From Leptotrichia sp. HSP-342 (GTDB lineage: Bacteria > Fusobacteriota > Fusobacteriia > Fusobacteriales > Leptotrichiaceae), in contig NZ_CP165646.1 in NCBI RefSeq assembly GCF_041199995.1, positions 558,001-622,000 of the forward strand: a DNA stretch of 64,000 nt. The letters are read 5' to 3'. Positions 58,586 to 64,000 of the stretch are shown here, piece after piece. Below the pieces are notes generated by a model that searched no databases, had not been told where the DNA came from, and saw only the letters and a program-made list of their open reading frames with translations. The translations under genes and the position numbers were made by a program. The stretch's first letter is position 1. Each line of letters starts with the position of its first letter.

Positions 58586-58624
58586 ACAAGAGCAGTCTCA
58601 TAACCATGAACCGCTCTTTTTTAT
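58586..58624. terminator. Terminator at the end of the efe-tat operon
   Basis: AAGAGC and GCTCTT close a partly paired hairpin followed by TTTT; on the minus strand it is followed by GTTTTTTT and can also end pspC. Confidence 0.7.
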
Positions 58625-58718
58625 TTAAAATTAATTTACAAAAAAAAGCCCATTTTTTATAACAACTTAATGTTTTTTAAAATAGACTTTTGAGATACAG
58701 TTTATTTTTATTTCAGAA

Positions 58719-58907
58719 TTATTCTCCTTCAGGTAAAATAAATCCTGCTATTAAATATGCGATTACTAACGATCCTCCTGTAAGAACTGCTAATACAACT
58801 GCTATTATTCTTATTAAGTTAGAATCTTTATCCATGTATTTTGCAAGTCCACCACATACACCCATTATTTTTTTGTCGGATGCTGATTTTGTTAGTTTTT
58901 TTTCCAT
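58719..58907 (-). CDS. PspC-domain membrane protein
   Basis: The 62-residue protein matches the PspC domain: [22 protein letters not shown], then [18 protein letters not shown] and a second helix ending GFILPEG. PspC proteins take part in membrane-stress responses, but no pspA or regulator is next to it. Ribosome site GGAGGG. Confidence 0.92.
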   Translation of the reverse strand: MEKKLTKSASDKKIMGVCGGLAKYMDKDSNLIRIIAVVLAVLTGGSLVIAYLIAGFILPEGE

Positions 58908-58960
58908 TTTTCCCTCCTAAATATTTTTATAAAAAATCCAAAAAATTTACTTTTCAAAAA

Positions 58961-59167
58961 TTATCTTACAATTTGGAATAAGATTGCAACTACTAGAAAT
59001 AACGTTGCAACAACTTCTGTAAATTTTTCAATTCCTTCTTTTTCTTCATCCAAGATGTTAGCAGAACTTTTCGCTAAACCTTGGCTTCTATCTGGCTGTA
59101 GTAAGATTACGCTTATCATGATGATTGATAAAATTACTAGAGCTATAATTAATAAATTTTCTAACAC
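58961..59167 (-). CDS. secG: Preprotein translocase subunit SecG
   Basis: The 68-residue protein has two membrane helices separated by the loop LLQPDRSQGLAKSSAN, the SecG signature. SecG assists SecYEG-mediated export. It follows tpiA by 63 nt on the minus strand, a linkage seen in many bacteria. GGAGGAAAT lies before the start. Confidence 0.93.
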   Translation of the reverse strand: MLENLLIIALVILSIIMISVILLQPDRSQGLAKSSANILDEEKEGIEKFTEVVATLFLVVAILFQIVR

Positions 59168-59230
59168 GTTATTATTTCCTCCTATAATTTACAAAACAAG
59201 AGAATAAGCAATTAATTTTTTTCAAAATAA

Positions 59231-59998
59231 TTATTTAGCTGCTGCATCTCCGGCTTTTATTATTACAGCGAATTTTTCAGGAATTAAACTTGCTCCTCCT
59301 ACTAATCCACCGTCAATATCTGTTTGAGCGATTAAGTCAGCTGCATTTGCATCGTTCATTGATCCACCATATTGAACTGTTACGTTTTCTGCAACTTCTT
59401 TTCCATATAAATCAGTTAATAATCCTCTGATGAATGCGTGAACTTCTTGAGCTTGTTCTGGAGTAGCAGTTTTACCTGTTCCAATTGCCCATACTGGTTC
59501 GTAAGCAAGTACAACGTTTGCCATTTCAGCAGCTGTTACATCTTTTAACCCACCAGTAATTTGAGTTTTTACAACATCATTAGTAGTTCCAGCTTCTCTT
59601 TCTTCCAATTTTTCTCCGATACATAAGATTGGTTTTAAATTGTGAGCCAATGCTGATTTTACTTTTTCATTGATGATTTCATCAGTTTCGTGGTAATATT
59701 CTCTTCTTTCAGAATGTCCTAAAATTACATATTCTACACCTAAATCTTTTAACATCAATGGTGAAATTTCTCCAGTATATGCTCCGCTTTCTTTAGCATT
59801 CATATTTTCAGCAGCGATTTTAATGTTGCTTCCTGCAGTTTCTCTAGTTGCTGTTTCTAATGCAGTAAATGGTGCTCCAATTACGATTCCTGCATTTTTT
59901 ACGTCTGCTACTAAAGGTTTTAATTCATTGAAGAATTGTGCAGCCTCTTTTGCAGTTTTGTTCATTTTCCAGTTTCCAGCTACTATTACTTTTCTCAT
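59231..59998 (-). CDS. tpiA: Triosephosphate isomerase
   Basis: TpiA interconverts dihydroxyacetone phosphate and glyceraldehyde-3-phosphate. The 255-residue protein is complete, with catalytic Lys11 (GNWKMNKT), His95 (LGHSERREY) and Glu167 (AYEPVWAIGTG), and the phosphate loop YGGSMND followed by DGGLVGGASL. AGGAGG is just before the ATG. Confidence 0.98.
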   Translation of the reverse strand: MRKVIVAGNWKMNKTAKEAAQFFNELKPLVADVKNAGIVIGAPFTALETATRETAGSNIKIAAENMNAKESGAYTGEISPLMLKDLGVEYVILGHSERREYYHETDEIINEKVKSALAHNLKPILCIGEKLEEREAGTTNDVVKTQITGGLKDVTAAEMANVVLAYEPVWAIGTGKTATPEQAQEVHAFIRGLLTDLYGKEVAENVTVQYGGSMNDANAADLIAQTDIDGGLVGGASLIPEKFAVIIKAGDAAAK

Positions 59999-60041
59999 AG
60001 TTTTTCCTCCATTATTTATTTAATATTTTACATTTTCTTTT

Positions 60042-60070
60042 ATTTTATCATACATTACTTTTTTTATCAA
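60042..60070 (-). promoter_or_regulatory. Promoter of tpiA-secG
   Basis: On the minus strand TTGATA (60070-60065) and TAAAAT (60047-60042) have a 17-nt spacer. Confidence 0.65.
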
Positions 60071-60180
60071 TGCCAATACTTGAATTTTTCAATTTGATTT
60101 TTTGTATCTTTTATGTTAAAATTCTTTTGAGTAGTTTAAAGTAAATAAAATTAAAAAATATATTAGAATTGGAGGAGTTT

Positions 60181-60591
60181 ATGAACAATAATATAAGTGA
60201 ACAAAAGTCAATCGCAGGATTAAAAGCCTTTGCTGTTGCTTTTCTTATAAATTTGAGCTTTTTTGCGGGATTTAGTATAAATGCTGCCGTTTTCCCGATA
60301 AATCTAAGTTTTTCAATGGGATTTAGCTTACTAATACCAATAGTTGCATTAATTCTGGAGCAGGAAAATGGATTTGTACGGGCATATTCAAAACAAACAT
60401 TGGTAGTAACGGTATTGTTATTGATTTCAACATTTTTAAATATTATTATAATTGCTGGAAATATTTTATTTTTTGTAATTTTTGTAATACTATCTGTATT
60501 CCAAATCATCGCAACAGTATCATCAGCATTGAAAAAAGAATTTAAAATTCCTTTTATAGAAAAGATTACAGATTTATTATTTGTAGATTAA
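60181..60591 (+). CDS. Small membrane protein, DUF4870-like
   Basis: The 136-residue product has four membrane helices. The segment LILEQENGFVRAYSKQTLVVTVLL resembles the E-x-FVR-H-x-KQAL block of DUF4870/Tic20-like proteins, and the C-terminal FKIPFIEKITDLL also fits. Function is unknown. The ATG at 60181 follows GGAGGAG; an upstream in-frame TTG at 60169 would include the ribosome site and is rejected. Confidence 0.7.
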   Translation: MNNNISEQKSIAGLKAFAVAFLINLSFFAGFSINAAVFPINLSFSMGFSLLIPIVALILEQENGFVRAYSKQTLVVTVLLLISTFLNIIIIAGNILFFVIFVILSVFQIIATVSSALKKEFKIPFIEKITDLLFVD

Positions 60592-60663
60592 TTAATAAAA
60601 AGATGGGGGCGTATTATTTTATGCCCCTATACACAGAATTTGATAAAATTCATAAAAAAGTTA

Positions 60664-60693
60664 TTGACAAATTATAAAAATATATGATATACT
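60664..60693 (+). promoter_or_regulatory. Promoter of the tRNA-Ser-Ser-Arg cluster
   Basis: TTGACA (60664-60669) and TATACT (60688-60693) have an 18-nt spacer and lie about 15 nt before the first tRNA. Confidence 0.8.
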
Positions 60694-60708
60694 AACTGAG
60701 TAGTGTAC

Positions 60709-60795
60709 GGGTGGATGTCCGAACGGCTAAGGGACCGGTCTTGAAAACCGGCGAAATCGCAAGATGTCTGGGTTCGAATCCCAGTTCACCCGCCA
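60709..60795 (+). tRNA. tRNA-Ser (anticodon UGA)
   Basis: An 87-nt class II tRNA with acceptor stem GGGTGGA/TTCACCC, anticodon loop CTTGAAA (UGA), a long variable arm and encoded CCA. Confidence 0.97.
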
Positions 60796-60813
60796 TTTAA
60801 AATTTATGTTTTT

Positions 60814-60907
60814 GGAGAAGTGGCAGAGAGGCCGAATGCGCTCCCCTGCTAAGGGAGTATCCGGGCTAAAACTTGGATCGAGGGTTCAAATCCCTCCTTC
60901 TCCGCCA
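60814..60907 (+). tRNA. tRNA-Ser (anticodon GCU)
   Basis: A 94-nt class II tRNA with acceptor stem starting GGAGAAG, anticodon loop CTGCTAA (GCU), a long variable arm and encoded CCA. Confidence 0.97.
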
Positions 60908-60943
60908 TTTTTTTTTAATAATTAAATTAATAATCAAAAAAAT

Positions 60944-61020
<77 letters not shown>

Positions 61021-61096
61021 TTAAACAAATAGAATACAGTATTTATATAGTTTGAAGAGATTTTAAAAAACCTTTGGAGACATTTTGGGGGCATTT

Positions 61097-62170
61097 TTAA
61101 AACTCTTCATTTTTTAATTTCTCAAGTGTGTCTATTAGCTTATCCTCGTTCCCATCCATTAAATGCGCATAGGTATCCAGCGTCATCTTAACACTTTCGT
61201 GCCCGAGCCGTTTTGATACAGCTATTATATTTACGCCTTCATTTAATAAAACGCTTGCGTGGCTATGCCTAAAATCATGCAGCCTAATTTTCTTCAGGTT
61301 GTATTTTCTTATCGTATTATTTTTGCAGCGATGAACATTAGTTCTGCTTGTGTTAAAAATTCTCGGTATATTAATATCATATAATTTTTTTAGATATTCC
61401 TGAACTATATCACAAAGAAAATTAGGTATTTTTATTGTTCTAATTGAACTTTTGGTTTTTGGCGTTGTGATGTGTTCTTTTCCTTTTATTTTTTGATAGT
61501 TTTTATTGATTCTCATAGTCCTATTCTTAAAATTGAAATCTTTGTGATTTAGCGCTAAAATTTCTCCGATTCTTGCTCCTGTGAAATAAAGCAAATTAAA
61601 TATCGTATATAATTCACAGTTATCTACATGTTTTATAAAATCATTAAATTCTTTTAAATTCCAAACTTTTATCTCATCTTTTTCTCTCAGCAGGGGAGAA
61701 TCGCTAACTTGCCCAGCTCTCGCAACTGGATTGAATGGCAAGTTATAAAATTTTACAGCATAATTCATAATCGCTGACATTTCTTTTTGTATAGTTACAA
61801 AATAGCTTTTTTTATAATTGTTTTTCAGTTCTTCGTTTTGCCATTTTCTAATTATAATAGGGGTAATGTCCCCAACTAAAATATTTTCAAAAAATGGAAT
61901 GAGTTTGAATTTAAAAATCTTTTCTTTATTGTTGTAAGAACTCGGTTTTATTCTTGTTTTTATATCTGTTAAATATATTTGTGCAAAATCTTTAAAATAA
62001 ATTGATTCGGCTTTCGTGGATAATTGTGCCAAAAAATTTCTCTCATATTCGACAGCTCCCTTTTTTGTCTTAAATCCCCTTTTCTTTTTCTTTCTGCTGA
62101 AACCATTTATTTCCTTATACCTAAATTCACAATACCAAGTTCCTCTCTCGTCATCCTTGTATGCTGGCAT
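61097..62170 (-). CDS. int: Tyrosine-family phage integrase
   Basis: The 357-residue integrase has an N-terminal arm-binding domain (YKDDERGTWYCEFRYKE), a core-binding SAM-like domain (about 57-150) and a catalytic domain. Catalytic residues are Arg200 (TGARIGEIL), a Lys near 238 (TPKTKSS), His298 and Arg301 (LHDFRHSHAS), His324 (RLGHES) and the nucleophile Tyr334 (TLDTYAHL). The set is complete, so the enzyme should be active. It is the last gene of its strand run and abuts its probable target, tRNA-Arg. Confidence 0.95.
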   Translation of the reverse strand: MPAYKDDERGTWYCEFRYKEINGFSRKKKKRGFKTKKGAVEYERNFLAQLSTKAESIYFKDFAQIYLTDIKTRIKPSSYNNKEKIFKFKLIPFFENILVGDITPIIIRKWQNEELKNNYKKSYFVTIQKEMSAIMNYAVKFYNLPFNPVARAGQVSDSPLLREKDEIKVWNLKEFNDFIKHVDNCELYTIFNLLYFTGARIGEILALNHKDFNFKNRTMRINKNYQKIKGKEHITTPKTKSSIRTIKIPNFLCDIVQEYLKKLYDINIPRIFNTSRTNVHRCKNNTIRKYNLKKIRLHDFRHSHASVLLNEGVNIIAVSKRLGHESVKMTLDTYAHLMDGNEDKLIDTLEKLKNEEF

Positions 62171-62179
62171 ATAAATCCC

Positions 62180-62356
62180 CTATTCTATATTGTATCTTTC
62201 ATTAAAATATTTGGCATTTACAACTTTATCGTAATATAGAAATCCTTTTTCTTCCAATTCTTTGTTCAATTCTTTTATAATTTTCTTTGCACGCTTTTCA
62301 GAAGCTTCTAACATTTCCATTACATCATTTTTGTTGTAAAAATATTTCTTTTTCAT
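62180..62356 (-). CDS. Small excisionase-like helix-turn-helix protein (58 aa)
   Basis: This short frame encodes MKKKYFYNKNDVMEMLEASE followed by KRAKKIIKELNKELEEKGF and ends KYFNERYNIE. The pattern of a DV-x-x-L-x-x-S-x-x-A-x-x-I-I-x-x-L-N-x-E-L-x-x-K-G core and a KYFxERY end is typical of small DNA-binding proteins beside integrases in Firmicute-type phages, often named excisionase or regulator. GGAGAG lies 3 nt before the ATG, which overlaps the stop of the gene upstream (ATGA). A role in excision is inferred from position. Confidence 0.7.
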   Translation of the reverse strand: MKKKYFYNKNDVMEMLEASEKRAKKIIKELNKELEEKGFLYYDKVVNAKYFNERYNIE

Positions 62357-62547
62357 TGTCTCTCCATTTCTGCCATATTAATATAACTCGATATAACACA
62401 ATCTTTTAAAACGTGTTTAGCAGTCTCTTCAAAAGTTGGACTGCTAAAACTTTCGTCTTCTATTTCTTCTCCGTTAATATAAATTTTTGCTATAAATCTT
62501 ATTTCATTTTGAATTTTTATTTTGTGTATTTCGCCATATTTAATCAT
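62353..62547 (-). CDS. Small phage-type protein, unknown (64 aa)
   Basis: The product of 64 residues starts MIKYGEIHKIKIQNEIRFIA and is predicted as a small beta-rich domain with a helical end. Its stop codon overlaps the start of the excisionase-like gene. No family is recognised. Confidence 0.6.
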   Translation of the reverse strand: MIKYGEIHKIKIQNEIRFIAKIYINGEEIEDESFSSPTFEETAKHVLKDCVISSYINMAEMERQ

Positions 62548-62561
62548 TTATCCATCCTTTT

Positions 62562-62786
62562 CTAATCCTCAACTTCATCTTCTGTTTCGATAACTTGAAA
62601 ACCTATTTCTATAGTATCCCATAACCAATCATCGAATTCTTTTTTTAACTTTTCTTCATCGTTTATTATTGCTTCTGCCTCTTTTTCTGTATAACCGTAA
62701 TCATCGACTAAATCTATGACTTCAGCATTCGTAGAACGAAAATTTGCATTACTGTTTACAAAAAAATTTACTTTGTATCTGCTCAT
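62562..62786 (-). CDS. Small acidic phage-type protein, unknown (74 aa)
   Basis: The product of 74 residues is acidic with the segments DYGYTEKEAEAIINDEE and WLWDTIEIGFQVIE. The W-L-W-x-x-I-x-x-G-F ending recalls small conserved proteins of Firmicute phages, but no family can be named with confidence. It overlaps the yopX-like stop by 4 nt (ATGA). Confidence 0.6.
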   Translation of the reverse strand: MSRYKVNFFVNSNANFRSTNAEVIDLVDDYGYTEKEAEAIINDEEKLKKEFDDWLWDTIEIGFQVIETEDEVED

Positions 62787-63184
62787 CTGTTTTCCTCCAG
62801 TAAGTTTTTGTTTTCATAAATATTTCCTGAAATTTTGCACTTATATTTTTCTAAAAATGTATCTAATGTACATATTATATTAGTTGTATCGCTTTTTGGA
62901 TATTTGATTTCAAAACATCCGTTTTCAAAAAATACAACTATATTTTTATATTTATTACAAGAAATTAAGTCATTTTCATAAATTTCTTTGCCATTTGCAT
63001 CTTTAAGTCCTGAAAATTGCATTAATTCAATATCATCAAAAATCATTCTTCTTGACAGATACGCATTAATAAATTCGTTCTTTTCAAGATATTGTATGGA
63101 TTTATCTGTGAAATCTATTGTTTCAACATTCACCATTTTCTTTTCTTCTTTGAGCCAAGCTCTAAATTTTATTTCTCTAGTCAT
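62783..63184 (-). CDS. YopX-family phage protein
   Basis: The 133-residue product begins MTREIKFRAW and contains the YopX signature LMQFSGLKDANGKEIYENDLI and the closing GNIYENKNLLEE. YopX proteins are widespread in phages of Firmicutes and related hosts; their function is not known. The ATG at 63184 follows GAGGG by 7 nt and overlaps the end of the gene upstream; an earlier in-frame start would duplicate that coding end. Confidence 0.9.
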   Translation of the reverse strand: MTREIKFRAWLKEEKKMVNVETIDFTDKSIQYLEKNEFINAYLSRRMIFDDIELMQFSGLKDANGKEIYENDLISCNKYKNIVVFFENGCFEIKYPKSDTTNIICTLDTFLEKYKCKISGNIYENKNLLEENR

Positions 63185-63395
63185 TATCATCCCTCTTTTC
63201 GTGCCATTCAAGACTACATTTTTTCATATATTCTGCATATTCTTGTGCTTCCCGTTTTGTTTCAAAATAGTTTCCAATATCGTACCTTTCTTTATCTATC
63301 TCTGCAAAATCTTCTTCATCGAACAGTATTTTGAGTTGAAAGTTGACATAGTAATATTCTTCTCCTTGTTCTGCCCTCCAACGTTTCTTTTCCAT
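63177..63395 (-). CDS. Small phage-type protein, unknown (72 aa)
   Basis: The product of 72 residues reads WRAEQGEEYYYVNFQ early and KERYDIGNYFETKREAQEYA later. The combination of W-x-P/A-x-x-GE-x-YY and RY-x-x-GNYF-x-TK-x-EA is a pattern I associate with a small domain common in phage genomes; its function is unknown. It has an AGGA-type ribosome site and overlaps the yopX-like gene. Confidence 0.65.
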   Translation of the reverse strand: MEKKRWRAEQGEEYYYVNFQLKILFDEEDFAEIDKERYDIGNYFETKREAQEYAEYMKKCSLEWHEKRDDND

Positions 63396-63396
63396 T

Positions 63397-63579
63397 TTAA
63401 TCCTCCCATTTTTCCAAATCTAAGTCAGGACCAAAAAATCTCATTCTTGAACCATCTTTAAGTTCAAGAAATATAATAGGCTCTAAAACAGTCCATCCAC
63501 CCATAATTATTTTTTTTGATTCTACACTAATACGTTCTAAATTTTCTTTTAAATATTTTTCTACATCTTCTCTTTCCAT
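63397..63579 (-). CDS. Small phage-type protein, unknown (60 aa)
   Basis: The product of 60 residues starts MEREDVEKYLKENLERISVE and ends in short strands (IIFLELKDGSRMRFFGPDL). The ATG at 63579 follows AGGAGG by 6 nt and is preferred over an in-frame ATG 24 nt upstream that lies inside the neighbouring gene. No family is recognised. Confidence 0.6.
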   Translation of the reverse strand: MEREDVEKYLKENLERISVESKKIIMGGWTVLEPIIFLELKDGSRMRFFGPDLDLEKWED

Positions 63580-63589
63580 TTTAATCCTC

Positions 63590-63871
63590 CTATTCAAATT
63601 CAATCTTTATTTTTTTTATCTTTTCTTTAATCTCGTTCAATTCCTTTTCATCTTTCAGTAAAATAGCATTTACTGTTTCTAATATAAGAAAAACATCGTT
63701 TTCGTTTTCAAATGTTAATTCTTCAACATCATAGCTGTTTTCTTTCTTTTCTCCGAAATATATCTGTATATGATTCGGTTTCATGTTAGAATTTTTAAAC
63801 CTTGACTTTTTCTCTTTTTCTTTTCTCAATCTGAATATTTCGTCAAGTTTTTCCTTATCTTGTGTGTTCAT
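63590..63871 (-). CDS. Small phage-type protein, unknown (93 aa)
   Basis: The product of 93 residues is rich in Lys and Glu, with helices at both ends (KLDEIFRLRKEKEKKSRF and KEIKEKIKKIKI-like) and a middle strand segment HIQIYFGEKKENSYDVEEL. GAAAGGAGCG precedes the start. No family is recognised. Confidence 0.55.
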   Translation of the reverse strand: MNTQDKEKLDEIFRLRKEKEKKSRFKNSNMKPNHIQIYFGEKKENSYDVEELTFENENDVFLILETVNAILLKDEKELNEIKEKIKKIKIEFE

Positions 63872-63874
63872 GCT

Positions 63875-64000
63875 TTACGCTCCTTTCTCTAATTCTTTGC
63901 TTATGTTTTTATAGATAATTTTCAATTCTTTTAATTCTAAGTTATCTAAATCAAGCAAGTCTAAGTTGTTCAATACGCCTACTTGTTTATTTTCTTCTAT
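63875..64000 (-). CDS. C-terminal end of a small gene cut by the window edge
   Basis: An open frame enters from the right edge and ends at 63875. The visible 41 residues (ending IIYKNISKELEKGA) are acidic and Leu-rich, with a repeated L-D-x-L-x-L pattern. The downstream gene's ribosome site lies inside its last codons, consistent with real coding. Nothing more can be said. Confidence 0.5.
   Translation of the reverse strand: MEENKQVGVLNNLDLLDLDNLELKELKIIYKNISKELEKGA

Larger units (their letters stand above)
61021..64000 (-). mobile_element. Left end of an integrative element or prophage at tRNA-Arg (partial)
   Basis: From tRNA-Arg to the window edge all genes are on the minus strand, short, densely packed with start/stop overlaps, and of phage type: integrase, excisionase-like protein, YopX and several acidic small proteins. 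No structural, replication or conjugation gene is visible yet, so prophage and integrative conjugative element cannot be told apart. Confidence 0.85.

Noticed and set aside
60602..60630. GGGGGC / GCCCCT hairpin after the small membrane protein gene as a terminator
   Set aside because: No T run follows on the plus strand, so it is not a standard intrinsic terminator; it may still be an RNA processing stem.

Overview
The window reads as a chromosomal segment of a very AT-rich anaerobe of the Fusobacteriota, most likely Leptotrichia or a close relative. This rests on the strong A/T bias in intergenic and third-codon positions, a giant type V autotransporter with the long lysine-rich N-terminus typical of fusobacterial autotransporters, an outer-membrane-type gene set (OmpA-like domains, many lipoproteins) combined with Firmicute-like housekeeping genes (YueI/DUF1694, BdhA), and good AGGAGG ribosome sites. 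The species assignment is inference; no database search was possible.

Layout. 1-5.4 kb: a secreted lysozyme-like protein, queA, a periplasmic thioredoxin, a DUF3829 protein and a tandem pair of minimal OmpA-domain proteins, the second split from its signal peptide by a -1 frame change. 5.6-10.8 kb: tRNA-Thr, a SemiSWEET sugar transporter, valS, two tiny paralogous lipoproteins, and an NfeD/SPFH membrane pair. 11.4-17.6 kb: nanE with a PTS IIBC permease (amino-sugar uptake), holA, rpsT and gpmI. 18.1-29.0 kb: one 3641-residue autotransporter adhesin. 29.3-35.8 kb: a DUF4132 protein, an anchored Q/N-rich protein, a divergent ApbE-like protein and a ClC antiporter. 35.9-45.5 kb: glpK and a second SemiSWEET on divergent promoters, then a same-strand run of cbiE, rsmD, xseB, a polyprenyl synthase, a YeiH-type exporter, pgeF, unknown exported proteins and cbiB.

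45.5-52.7 kb is mostly minus strand: bdhA, murA, yueI, a membrane protein, a Xer-type recombinase, recN and nadK. 53.6-58.6 kb is the most coherent system: efeO (lipoprotein), efeB (Tat-exported DyP peroxidase), efeU (FTR1 permease), then tatC and tatA. It appears to be an iron uptake operon carrying its own Tat translocase, behind a strong promoter and a leader with a 10-bp inverted repeat. 58.7-60.6 kb: pspC, secG, tpiA and a small membrane protein.

60.7-61.0 kb holds tRNA-Ser(UGA), tRNA-Ser(GCU) and tRNA-Arg(ACG). Directly after tRNA-Arg begins an integrative element (tyrosine integrase, a small excisionase-like protein, YopX and a string of short phage-type genes, all minus strand) that runs off the right edge. 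Most transcription units have recognisable sigma-70-type promoters and intrinsic terminators, which are listed. No rRNA, CRISPR array or complete insertion sequence was seen.
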